A DNA stretch of 64,000 nt, taken from Paramoeba atlantica (Eukaryota > Discosea). Below are positions 53,449 through 62,100 of the stretch, in pieces. The DNA lies in assembly GCA_977017575.1 (NCBI GenBank), contig CDRNVI010000047.1:124001-188000 (forward strand). Reading direction: 5' to 3'. How positions within the stretch are numbered: position 1 is the stretch's first letter; the number at the start of each line of letters is the position of its first letter. Made by a program: the position numbers and the translations under genes. The notes under the pieces were generated by a model. That model was not told where the DNA came from, did not search any database, and saw nothing but the letters and a program-made list of their open reading frames with translations.

Positions 53449-54276
53449 ATGGGGTGCATTATACTAGCTAACAACAGTGATCTGACTGCTAGCTCTCGTC
53501 TGGGGAAAGTTAGAGGGGCCATGCTTTCTCCCGAGATGCAAATGGATAATTTTATCTCACATGTTTGCTCCACCGAGCAGTCTGCTGTCTTCAAACAAGC
53601 TTCCGTGTGCTCGTGGTTGGGCGTTACTTGCGACTACCAGTCCCAAGTTAAGTCGATCAAATGGGGTAGTCTGAATTTGATCGGAAATCTTACATGGGAG
53701 TTTTTACCTTCTACAGTCACATGGCTTAACGTAGGTCACAATAGTCTCACAGGTGTTGTTCCAACGGCACTCCTGCCTGCAGAAATGTCCTACTTAAGCC
53801 TTGAGTATAATGCTTTTCATGGAGATTTCGATGCTACATGTCTACCCGTAGCGCTAGAAATGCTCTGGTCGGCAAGTAATCTTTTTTCCGGGTTACTTGA
53901 CCTTACAGCACTGCCGCCCATAGTGCATACGATCTCTTTAATGGAAAATAAGCTTGAAGGCAAACTCGATTTAACCAGTCTTCCCTCATCTTTGGTAGAA
54001 CTCTTTTTGTATCGTAATCGATTTTCGGGCGAGGTGGATCTGACGCACCTTCCGGCTCGGTTAAAAACATTATATCTGTCGCAGAATTCTTTGAGTGGAG
54101 CACTAATTCTACAGAATCTTCCGAAATGTCTTCAGAAAATTTATATTGGTTCAAATAGTTTCGTTGAAGTACACCTCAAGGATTTGCCTCCTTCTCTCAC
54201 GACGTTGAATATTTCGAACAACAGCGAACCTTTGAAAATTAAAGATACACCTGTTTCCGTCCGCGTCGTACTTTGA
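53449..54276 (+). CDS. Leucine-rich repeat protein 4, possible lipid anchor
   Basis: A 275-residue LRR protein. It starts MGCIILANNS: Gly2-Cys3 is the pattern for N-myristoylation plus palmitoylation, which would tether it to the inner face of a membrane instead of secreting it. Then come LGKVRGAMLSPEM (shared family motif), a cysteine cap CSWLGVTCD (about residues 59-67, the best match here to the plant-type LRR cap) and about eight LRR units such as DLTALPPIVHTISLMENKL and DLTHLPARLKTLYLSQNSL. The C-terminus lacks a membrane segment. Its position directly before the AAA+ and PP4 genes carries no obvious functional meaning. Confidence 0.8.
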   Translation: MGCIILANNSDLTASSRLGKVRGAMLSPEMQMDNFISHVCSTEQSAVFKQASVCSWLGVTCDYQSQVKSIKWGSLNLIGNLTWEFLPSTVTWLNVGHNSLTGVVPTALLPAEMSYLSLEYNAFHGDFDATCLPVALEMLWSASNLFSGLLDLTALPPIVHTISLMENKLEGKLDLTSLPSSLVELFLYRNRFSGEVDLTHLPARLKTLYLSQNSLSGALILQNLPKCLQKIYIGSNSFVEVHLKDLPPSLTTLNISNNSEPLKIKDTPVSVRVVL

Positions 54277-54589
54277 AAGGCCTAACCTTAAAATGTCTAG
54301 AAAATAAAAATGCTCTTGATTCATCAAGATTCATGAGTAAAATGATCTACTCTTTATTATTGTGCAAATTTTGAAAAGTTATTTTTATAAAGTTTTGCAG
54401 CACTCTTTTCGTAAAACAATAGATCTTGCGTAAAATATCGAAACGCTTATTTTTTGACAATTTTTAATAAAGTTCCAGATCAGATTCTTTATTGTCACAT
54501 TATATCATTGCGAAATGGTGTAAAATACGAAGAGCTTTGCGCTGTAGCAACCTTTTGTACCTCTATACAGAGGTGCAACTAATGAATTA
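54277..54589. other. Intergenic spacer
   Basis: AT-rich and unrecognised. CTCTATACAG at 54561-54570 is a plausible splice acceptor for the next gene. A minimal ATG-AAT-TAA precedes, and its stop overlaps, the true start. Confidence 0.45.
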
Positions 54590-55912
54590 ATGGATCCTGC
54601 CTTACAAACCCTGCGTACGCTTTGCAGTCTACGGAACTTGAAGTCTTCATTTACACTAAATTCGGTCTTGTTCCTCTATCAGACCTTGGATACCTACTCT
54701 GCAATACAGAACACAATCAACGTTCTTCCGGAGTTTGTCTCCGTAAAAATATTTAACAACTTGTCCGAACTTCTTCAACACATGTCTCTGTCCACTTCTC
54801 TTGATAATTCAATATTGCAAGAATGCAGTACTGAGGGGCCAACACAAGAGATTCTTATCTTGCAAGATGCGGAATTTTGGTTACCATTTCATCCTTACGA
54901 TACAGCACAAGCGGAACGTATTCATGACACAGTGAAGATGCTTGACAAATCTTGTTGCACACATAAAGAGTTTACTCAACTCATACTTTTGCTCACCAAA
55001 TTCCCGGAAAAACTTAGCTTACACATACGAAATCGCATTTTTTTAGATGTCACGGACAGTGATACACAAGACCAGCGTGTCTCATCGCCTACCCGAACTG
55101 CTGATTTCTGGGATCAGGTAGTTGGACTTTCCCGAGCGAAGGTCGCGCTCGAGCAAGCAGTGTTGTGGCCTCTGTTACACCGAGAGGCGCTTACTCGTTT
55201 TCGTCTTAACTACGCCGGAGGGGTTTTACTCTACGGCCCCCCTGGCTGCGGAAAGACTTCTCTGGTTCGTGCTTTGGTGCGGCACGCTGGGGTTTCCTTT
55301 CAGCATGTGGATAGCGCAAGCATTTTCTCCAAGTACGTCGGTTCCTCTGAGGAGTATCTCCGGAGAGTGTTTAGTGACGCCCGGCGACGTACCCCATGTG
55401 TGGTTTTTTTTGATGAGGTCGATGCGATTGCGAGCGCACGTACCTCACGAACATCATCGGAACATCGAAGTCACGATGTGGTTGCCTCCATACTTTCTAC
55501 TTTATTGACTGAAATGGACGGCATTGAACAAAATAACTCGGGTGTGATTTTTATAGGAGCCACCAATAAGGCGCTGGATGAACTAGATCCCGCGATTACG
55601 CGCCCCGGCCGTTTCGATAAGAAAATTTTTATTCCTCTTCCCGACGTAAAAGACCGAAAGGAAATTATTTCTCGATACATGAAAAGAATTTCGCTAGGGT
55701 TGTCGTCACAAAACAACGGCATGTCGAAAGATGATATTTACTACAGTTTGATATCTTCTCTGGTGGAGAATACGAACGCAAAGTCTGCGGCAGAGGTGGA
55801 AGGAATCATGCTGAAAGGATACTGGGCTGGATTAAAACGACTCACAAACGAATCCGGCCTGATATCTGAAAATGAGGAGCTTCTTCTTTATGCAGATGAC
55901 TTTGGATTGTGA
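54590..55912 (+). CDS. AAA+ ATPase of the CDC48/PEX group, single ATPase domain
   Basis: A 440-residue protein with one AAA domain at about 170-375: Walker A GPPGCGKTS (216-224), the pore-region SKYVGSSEE after it, Walker B VVFFDEVDA (about 271-279), sensor-1 region FIGATNK and the second region of homology ITRPGRFDKK with both arginines. The first 170 residues are helical and unrecognised. CDC48, AFG2 and PEX1/PEX6 proteins normally have two ATPase domains and run to 700-1,200 residues, so this is half of such a protein or a distinct single-domain member. Partner and substrate are unknown; unfolding or disassembly of a complex is the likely activity. All ATPase residues appear intact. Confidence 0.78.
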   Translation: MDPALQTLRTLCSLRNLKSSFTLNSVLFLYQTLDTYSAIQNTINVLPEFVSVKIFNNLSELLQHMSLSTSLDNSILQECSTEGPTQEILILQDAEFWLPFHPYDTAQAERIHDTVKMLDKSCCTHKEFTQLILLLTKFPEKLSLHIRNRIFLDVTDSDTQDQRVSSPTRTADFWDQVVGLSRAKVALEQAVLWPLLHREALTRFRLNYAGGVLLYGPPGCGKTSLVRALVRHAGVSFQHVDSASIFSKYVGSSEEYLRRVFSDARRRTPCVVFFDEVDAIASARTSRTSSEHRSHDVVASILSTLLTEMDGIEQNNSGVIFIGATNKALDELDPAITRPGRFDKKIFIPLPDVKDRKEIISRYMKRISLGLSSQNNGMSKDDIYYSLISSLVENTNAKSAAEVEGIMLKGYWAGLKRLTNESGLISENEELLLYADDFGL

Positions 55913-56077
55913 AGGCAATGTATCTTCGTATCATCTTTTATAGGTTTAAATCTTCACTACACTTTCTCACTATACCAGACTCGGTGTGAGCCCCCGAGAA
56001 CGGCAAAGAAAAGCTTGTAAAAATCTATTCAACGAATGTTGATCTTTATCCATTACTGGACCAAACCACTACACCTT

Positions 56078-56095
56078 TTATTTACTGATTTTTAG
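56078..56095 (+). promoter_or_regulatory. Probable trans-splice acceptor
   Basis: TTATTTACTGATTTTTAG directly abuts ATG 56096. Confidence 0.6.
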
Positions 56096-57019
56096 ATGGC
56101 CGATCACGCTCTCCTCGAGCATCATCTGCAAACGCTTTTTCAGTGCCGTACCATAAAAGAGCGAGAAGTGAAGCAATTATGTGAGTGGGCAAAGGATTTG
56201 TTAAGCTCCGAATCAAACGTACACTGCATGCCGGCGCCATGTACTCTTGTCGGTGATATTCACGGACAGTTTTATGATCTTGTGGAACTCTTCCGTATTG
56301 GAGGCGATGTGCCGGACACGAACTATATCTTTATGGGTGACTTTGTCGATCGTGGCTATCACAGCGTTGAGTCTTTTTTGCTTCTCCTAACACTGAAAGT
56401 GCGCTTTCCGCAACGTGTATGTTTGGTTCGGGGAAACCATGAGAGCCGTCAAATCACTCAAGTCTATGGATTCTACGACGAATGTTTGAGAAAATATGGT
56501 AACGTCAATGTTTGGCGGTACTGCACCGAGGTATTTGACCATTTGCCGTTGGCAGCACTGGTTGCGGAACGTATTCTCTGTGTCCATGCAGGGTTGTCTC
56601 CTTCTATAAATACTCTAGAAGATTTACGCAAGTTAGACCGCAAAATGGAGATCCCGCATGAGGGCCCTATGTGTGATCTAATGTGGAGTGATCCGGAAGA
56701 TATTGAAGGATGGGGGCTGAGCCCTCGAGGTGCAGGATATCTCTTTGGGGCGGACGTTGTTCAGCAGTTTAACGCTACTAATGGACTGGAACTAATTGCT
56801 CGCTCCCACCAGCTCGTAATGGAAGGATACAAGGCCATGTTTGATGATACTTTGGTCACGGTATGGAGTGCGCCGAATTATTGTTATCGGTGCGGCAATG
56901 TTGCTTCCATTTTGGAGTTGGACGAACACGCAAATAAAAATTTTAAGATATTCGAAGCTGCTCCTGACGAAACGAGAGAGCATCATACAAAAAGCATAGT
57001 CACAGACTACTTCATATAA
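56096..57019 (+). CDS. Protein phosphatase 4 catalytic subunit
   Basis: A 307-residue Ser/Thr phosphatase of the PPP family, the exact length of PP4c. Metal-binding motifs are intact: GDIHG (53-57), GDFVDRG (81-87) and RGNHE (112-116). PP4-like rather than PP2A-like features are SESNVH before the first motif, [40 protein letters not shown] and the regulatory-subunit-binding tail DYFI (DYFL in most relatives, methylated at the last Leu). The substitution of Leu by Ile at the extreme C-terminus is unusual. PP4 acts in the nucleus and cytosol on DNA-damage and centrosome substrates in other eukaryotes. Intron-less, start directly after a splice acceptor. Confidence 0.93.
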   Translation: MADHALLEHHLQTLFQCRTIKEREVKQLCEWAKDLLSSESNVHCMPAPCTLVGDIHGQFYDLVELFRIGGDVPDTNYIFMGDFVDRGYHSVESFLLLLTLKVRFPQRVCLVRGNHESRQITQVYGFYDECLRKYGNVNVWRYCTEVFDHLPLAALVAERILCVHAGLSPSINTLEDLRKLDRKMEIPHEGPMCDLMWSDPEDIEGWGLSPRGAGYLFGADVVQQFNATNGLELIARSHQLVMEGYKAMFDDTLVTVWSAPNYCYRCGNVASILELDEHANKNFKIFEAAPDETREHHTKSIVTDYFI

Positions 57020-57414
57020 ATCCAATGATTTTGCTCTCCAAACATGTATCAACGGGATATACTGTATCAGGGATGAATGCTACTGACCTGTTCTATAATA
57101 CACCAGTACTGCAATTTCAGTGAAAAATATTTTTTTCGAATATTGCTGCTAAAAATTCTATCATTCTCGTGCAGAATGTAAATATTAGAATGTAAATATC
57201 TACAACACGTTTTTATAGGTATGCTCTAGCTTCCTGTGCCATTCTTGCGGTTTTCCTTGCGGGTATACAGTACACACAGTACCCCATGTTATACAGTAAT
57301 GGCTAAAAACAGAAAATTACATCTCACAAAAAGGTGACCCACAATCTCCTCCTTGGAGACTTGAACATTACTCCCTCCAAATCATGGCTTCCGGTATCTG
57401 ATCACTGACAACCC
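57020..57414. other. Intergenic spacer
   Basis: No gene or repeat recognised in about 395 bp. Confidence 0.45.
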
Positions 57415-58509
57415 TTGGAATCTCTTCTCGAGGACACCCTTCGTACCAACGGGGTTTCCACTATGGCACAGGTCGCCAAAACACGTGCGAACGCCGGAGA
57501 CCCCTTCGCTGAGTTCGTTGTGGGCGCTCTGCACTCCACCGGATGGGGAGTTTTTTCAACCCCCAGAACTGTATCTTTCTCTCACCAAAGAGCCTCCTCC
57601 TTACCATTGTTTTTCATACAGGCAAAGGCCTGCAGAGAGAGATACCTGCCGTGTGACGACCGTTATCAACGGCCATTAGCGCTTTGATTTTCAACGATAC
57701 AAATCGTGCGGTAAGCAAAAAAAACGCGACCCTTTGGATAGTTTTTTCATGTTCGACAACCCCAGTGATCTGGGGTTTATAACATTTTTTAAAGTTATAA
57801 CTGGTAATTTGAATATAATCTCGATTGCAAGATTATATGCAAATCGTTTTTTGTTGCGACATTATATTCAAATCATATTTGAATATAATGTCGCCCCCCG
57901 GGTTACACACACCCTTAACCTTACCTCTTCCCCCGTGTCTTCCTCTCCCACACAACCACAACCCCTACAGCACACCAGCATCTCCCAACAACGCACGCAC
58001 CCCCTTAACCTTACCTCTTCCCCTTCTTCTCCACTTCGCCCTCTCCACGGCCTCCGGTGACATCCGCGGCCTCCTCGCCCACCGCCATGCCACCGGCCTC
58101 GGCGTCACCCGCAGCTGTGGCCGGGCCGCCGCGCTGTACCGGCAAGCCGCCGCCCCCCTCCCCCACGCCTACACACCTACGTGGTCCCACGCAGCGCAGG
58201 GGGTGACGCTGTTGCACAGGGAGACAAGGGTGCAGGAGGCACAGAAGGTGGTGGGCAGGGAAATGGGGGACTGCGGCATCGAATGAGGCCTTAGGAGGGG
58301 AAGGTAACAAGGGAAACGGTCCCGCGCTGCGGTCGTTGGGGTACGCCTACATGTTGCCGTTGGATTATGAGGGCTGGAGCAGCATGGGGTGGCCGCGGTG
58401 GGGTATTTGAAGCAGGCGGTAGAGAAGGGTTCGGGGCATTGGGAAAAATCTATGCGAGAGGGAGTGTGGCCGTGGAGCGAAATTTTACAGCCGCATGGGG
58501 GTATATTTT
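57415..58509 (+). pseudogene. Broken SEL1L/Hrd3-like gene
   Basis: Pieces of a Sel1-repeat protein lie in all three frames. Piece 1 (57415-57560): ANAGDPFAEFVVGALHSTGWG. Piece 2 (58013-58190): LLHFALSTASGD, LLAHRHATGLGV and TRSCGRAAALYRQAA, which resembles the SEL1L block with GYRYWAGIGVLQSCESA. Piece 3 (58420-58509): LGKIYARGSVAVERNFTAAWGY. SEL1L/Hrd3 is the ER-membrane partner of the HRD1 ubiquitin ligase in ER-associated degradation. About 450 bp of unrelated sequence, with a 38-bp palindrome at 57856-57893 and a repeated CCCTTAACCTTACCTCTTCC, separates pieces 1 and 2; pieces 2 and 3 are out of phase; a composite-repeat hairpin cuts the 3' end. Introns cannot be fully excluded, but no good splice sites frame the gap. 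The GC-rich C-to-G skew pattern of intact genes is kept. Confidence 0.6.
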
Positions 58510-58603
58510 AGGCTCTTCGTTAAACGCGGTGGTTTTCAACTTAGAAGTCACTTATGCTGCGCGCTTCGCCTTGAAAACTACCACCGCGTATAACGAAGAG
58601 CCT
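58510..58603. repeat. Terminal hairpin of the composite repeat
   Basis: 94-bp hairpin with arms AGGCTCTTCGTTAAACGCGG and its complement around a loop with GCGCGCTTCGCC. It truncates the SEL1L-like pseudogene. About 150 bp of diverged, reverse-oriented repeat follow. Confidence 0.75.
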
Positions 58604-58793
58604 AAAAAAGTAAAATCGTCAAAAGATCGTGAATAATATTTTTTTATCCCGGATTTAGGCCGTTTTGATGCCTTACGAGTATGGGTAGGAGGCGAATCTG
58701 CCGAAAAAAACGTCGTAGAATGGTAGCTGAGGTCCCAAACTCTTAAAATACTATCCCCCCCTATCCTAGCGTTGTCCCGGTACCCCCCCTTAT

Positions 58794-59508
58794 TGCGGTG
58801 GTTGTATAATTACCGCTCTACCGATTGTTGAAAAAAAAAGTGAACAAAAACAGTGAAAATATAAAGAGAAAAACAGTAATAAATAGAAGAAAAATTATAA
58901 TAGAAGAAAAAAATGTAAAAGGGGGCTCCTGTGGTCCAAAACTGAAAAACAAGATTGAAAAAAATGGGGGGTCCAGGGGGAGCATACGTCGCGAATTTTT
59001 TTTTAGAATTTTCTGATTTTCAAAATCGAGCTCCGGGAAGTGGTAGAGTAGGCCGCGGCGATAATTTTCCACCCCACCTAGGGGTACCCCCCCCCCCTGG
59101 TACGCGCAGGACGGGTCCGATAAGACCAAAATTTCCGAATTTTTTGGGGTGACCAAAAATGTTTTTTTTGACCCAAAAAAAGGTAAAATATTATTTTTCC
59201 AAAATCGACTCCTAAAACGTATTTTAAGAGCTTGAGGCCCCAGCTACCATTCCACGACGTTTTTTTCGACCGATTCGCCTCTTAGCCCTACTGGCAAGGC
59301 ATCCAAAACGGCCCAAATTCGGGTTAAAAATTCGCATTTTTTGCCGAAAAATCGAGGTTTTTCCCCCCGAAAAATAGATTATGCATGATCTTTTCGCGAT
59401 TTTTCTTTCTTAGGCTCTTCGTTAAACGCGGTGGTAGTTTTCAACGCGAATCGCGCAGCATGAGTGACTTCTAAGCTGAAAACAACCACCGCGTTTAACG
59501 AAGAGCCT
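58794..59508 (+). repeat. Dispersed composite repeat, diverged copy E
   Basis: Begins with TGCGGTGGTTGT and an imperfect end hairpin, continues with ACAAAAACAGTGAAAATATA and a middle variant that differs from copies B and F (GAGCTCCGGGAAGTGG, GTACGCGCAGGACGGGTC), and ends with the 97-bp hairpin 59412-59508. It defines a second subfamily together with 52990-53300 and 46125-46250. Confidence 0.7.
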
Positions 59509-59791
59509 AAGAAATTAGCGTTGCTTTTGAACAGTCCGTCCTGCGAAGCGGCAATTATTTTTCTTTTATTTTTTTTCATTCATTTCTTGTGGTCATATTC
59601 TTCCCAAAATATGAAATTATTATCTTCGAAATAATTTCATTTTGAGTCGCTTCGTTAACCCAAGTGCACAGAACATAATTTTATGAAGTCTTCCTTTTAC
59701 GAACGCTTGCTTGTGTGATGGAACATAATTTTCTAATGAAATTATCAAAATATAATTTGATTGCATCATTTTTTAATCCTTTTAATTAGAC
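59509..59791. other. AT-rich spacer
   Basis: Two copies of GAACATAATTTT-TGAA-type sequence; otherwise nothing. It ends in a strong acceptor TTTTTTAATCCTTTTAATTAG. Confidence 0.45.
59770..59789 (+). promoter_or_regulatory. Probable trans-splice acceptor
   Basis: TTTTTTAATCCTTTTAATTAG-type tract ends two bases before ATG 59792; the main reason for accepting that small ORF. Confidence 0.5.
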
Positions 59792-59926
59792 ATGGCCCGG
59801 CTAAAGTCAATTAGACCAGTCTCTTGTCCACAACACTTGATCGCATTCACACTCCTCATCGCATCCCTTGCCGCATCCATAGCTGCAGGATTATTAATAA
59901 TTCAGTTCGGTAATAACCCAGATTGA
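59792..59926 (+). CDS. Small single-pass membrane protein (44 residues)
   Basis: A 44-residue protein, MARLKSIRPVSCPQHLIAFT and onward, with a basic N-terminus and one hydrophobic helix (about residues 18-40, LIAFTLLIASLAASIAAGLL) and a short polar end. It has a good pyrimidine-AG acceptor directly upstream and a sensible start. The last few codons and the stop lie within the left arm of a foldback element (59912-60122), so the original C-terminus may have been replaced by the insertion. Small membrane subunits of ER or mitochondrial complexes have this form, but none is recognised. Could be a truncated remnant. Confidence 0.45.
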   Translation: MARLKSIRPVSCPQHLIAFTLLIASLAASIAAGLLIIQFGNNPD

Positions 59927-60122
59927 AAGGTGCGAGGGAGATACGAAGCAACAGGAGTGGCAGATTCCCACTGAAAAGAAATGGTATCTCCCCGCACGAG
60001 AAAAGCCTTTGCGCTTTCTAGCTCGGAGACAAACTTCGTGCGGGAGATACCATTTCTTTTCAGTGGGGATCTGCCACGCCCGTTGCTTCGTATCTCCCTC
60101 TCCCCTTTCAATATGGGTTATA
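59912..60122. mobile_element. 211-bp foldback element
   Basis: Perfect to near-perfect hairpin with arms of about 85-90 bp: ATAACCCAGATTGAAAGG on the left mirrors CCTTTCAATATGGGTTAT on the right, followed by GGGAGATACGAAGCAAC and AAAAGAAATGGTATCTCC in both arms. The loop is about 40 bp. No coding capacity. Confidence 0.75.
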
Positions 60123-60228
60123 CGGCGGGCCGTTCGAGGCGGTGTAGACCCGCTGGCGCGGGTGGTGCTTTACCTCGTGACAAGTAATCTTGAAGGAAAC
60201 AAGCTTCTGAAATCTTTTTCTTGAAGTA

Positions 60229-60540
60229 TGACCCTGCTCGTTTTTTTTCTCTACATATATACAAAATGCAAACCGTGTTTTTGGTGGCCAGCTGGCCACT
60301 TTTCGACGAAGCACAAACCGTGTTTTTGGTGGCCAGCTGGCCACCCTTCCACAACATGGCCAGCTGGCCACCCTTCCACAAATTGGCCACTTCTAAAACA
60401 TGGTCACTTCCACAACATGGCCACTTCCAAAACATGGTCACTTCCACAACATGGCCAGCTGGCCACCCTTCCACAACATGGCCAGCTGGCCACCCTTCCA
60501 CAACATGGCCAGCTGGCCACTCTTCCACAACACTCTCCCA
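60229..60540. repeat. GGCCAGCTGGCC minisatellite with long direct repeat
   Basis: Opens with a roughly 75-bp sequence containing ATATATACAAAATGCAAACC and GTGTTTTTGGTGGCCAGCTG, which returns at 61868-61937 on the other side of the next array. Between lie about eight units of CTTCCACAACATGGCCAGCT-type sequence; GGCCAGCTGGCC is a perfect palindrome in most of them. Confidence 0.85.
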
Positions 60541-60559
60541 CCCCCGTGGGACTCACTCA

Positions 60560-61860
60560 GTGGACTCACTCAACGTGAGTCACTGCCCCACGTGGCAGTA
60601 CACTTACTCTCTCACGTGCCACTGTATCTACACTGCAGTCGCTGCCTCACGTGACACTACTCTTACTCTCGCACGTGCCAATGCAGCTGCACTGCGATCA
60701 CTGCCTCACGTGGCAGTACTCTCACTCTCTCACGTGCTACTGCAGCTACACTGCAGTCACTGCCTCACGTGGCACTACTCTTACTCTCGCACGTGCCACT
60801 GCAGCTACACTGCATCACTGCCTCACGGGGCACTGCTCTCACTCTCTCACGTGCCACTGTAGGTACAGTGCCGATGCAGTCACTGCCTCACGTGGCAGTA
60901 CTCTCACTCTCTCACGTGCTACTGCAGCTACACTGCATCACTGCAGTCACTGCCTCACGTGGCACTGCCTGTCACTCTGCCACTGTATCTACACTGCAAT
61001 CACTGCCTCACGTGACAGTACACTTACTCTCTCACGTGCTACTGCAGCTGCACTGCATCACTGCAGTCACTGCCTCACGTGGCAGTACACTTACTCTCTC
61101 ACGTGCTACTGCAGCTGCACTGCATCACTGCAGTCACTGCCTCACGTGGCAGTAATCTTACTCTCTCACGTGCCACTGTATCTACACTGCAGTCGCTGCC
61201 TCACGTGGCACTACTCTTACTCTCTCACGTGCTACTGCAGCTACACTGCATCACTGCAGTCACTGCCTCACATGGCAGTGCACTTACTCTCGCACGTGCC
61301 ACTGCAGCTGCACTGCATCACTGCAGTCACTGCCTCACATGGCAGTGCACTTACTCTGGCACGTGCCACTGCAGCTGCACTGCATCACTGCAGTGACTGC
61401 CTCACATGGCAGTGCACTTACTCTCTCATGTGCCACTGCAGCTACACTGCATCACTGCAGTCACTGCCTCACATGGCAGTGCACTTACTCTGGCACGTGC
61501 CACTGCAGCTGCACTGCATCACTGCAGTCACTGCCTCACATGGCAGTGCACTTACTCTCTCATGTGCCACTGCAGCTACACTGCATCACTGCAGTCACTG
61601 CCTCACATGGCAGTGCACTTACTCTGGCACGTGCCACTGCAGCTGCACTGCATCACTGCAGTCACTGCCTCACATGGCAGTGCACTTACTCTCTCATGTG
61701 CCACTGCAGCTACACTGCATCACTGCAGTCACTGCCTCACATGGCAGTGCACTTACTCTGGCACGTGCCACTGCAGCTGCACTGCATCACTGTGCAATCA
61801 CTGCCTCACGTGGCACTGCTCTCACTCTCTCAAGGGCCACTGTAGCTACACACTGTACCA
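60560..61860. repeat. 67-bp tandem array, 134-bp dimers in the right half
   Basis: About 19 units with CACTGCCTCACGTGGCAGTA, CTTACTCTCTCACGTGCCAC and TGCAGCTACACTGCATCACT. From about 61,250 two variants alternate (TCTGGCACGTGCC and TCTCTCATGTGCC), giving a dimer of 134 bp: the first variant starts at 61355, 61489, 61623 and 61757. CACGTG and CTGCAG palindromes recur in each unit. Open frames through the array are by-products of the repetition. Confidence 0.9.
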
Positions 61861-61867
61861 CTCGGAC

Positions 61868-61937
61868 CTGCACATTATTTTTCTCTCTATATATATACAA
61901 AATGCAAACCGTGTTTTTGGTGGCCAGCTGGCCACTT
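61868..61937. repeat. Right copy of the direct repeat flanking the 67-bp array
   Basis: Matches 60229-60301 (GACCTGC, TTTTTCTCTCTATATATA, AAAATGCAAACCGTGTTTTT, GGTGGCCAGCTGGCCACTTT). The two copies bracket the tandem array, as long terminal repeats or recombination-prone direct repeats would; no coding region lies between. Confidence 0.75.
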
Positions 61938-62021
61938 TTTTCAAGAAAAAAAAATCTAAAAAAAAATCGTTCCGAATTTGTTTTTTTCGCGATTTTGAGC
62001 ATATAATTTTTTTTGTTCAAA

Positions 62022-62100
62022 AGTGTCGATGCCGGGAATCGAACCGCGGACATCCAGCGTCAAAATGGAACCCCTTTACCAACTGGACTACTCAAAGGAC
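62022..62100 (-). pseudogene. Degenerate tRNA-like sequence
   Basis: On the minus strand TAGTCCAGTTGGTAAAGG is a good D-arm/A-box, TTCCATTTTGACGCTGGA could form an anticodon arm (TTG, as in a glutamine tRNA, if the loop is trimmed) and GCGGTTCGATTCCCGGC is a B-box/T-arm. The T-stem has two mismatches and no 5' strand pairs with the 3' acceptor CATCGAC. A CTTTT follows the 3' end. It is probably a tRNA pseudogene or the head of a tRNA-derived element. Confidence 0.4.

Noticed and set aside
57553-58012. A spliceosomal intron in the SEL1L-like gene
   Set aside because: The gap has no convincing GT donor at its left edge and no AG close to the point where similarity resumes, and the downstream part is frameshifted again; a broken gene explains more.
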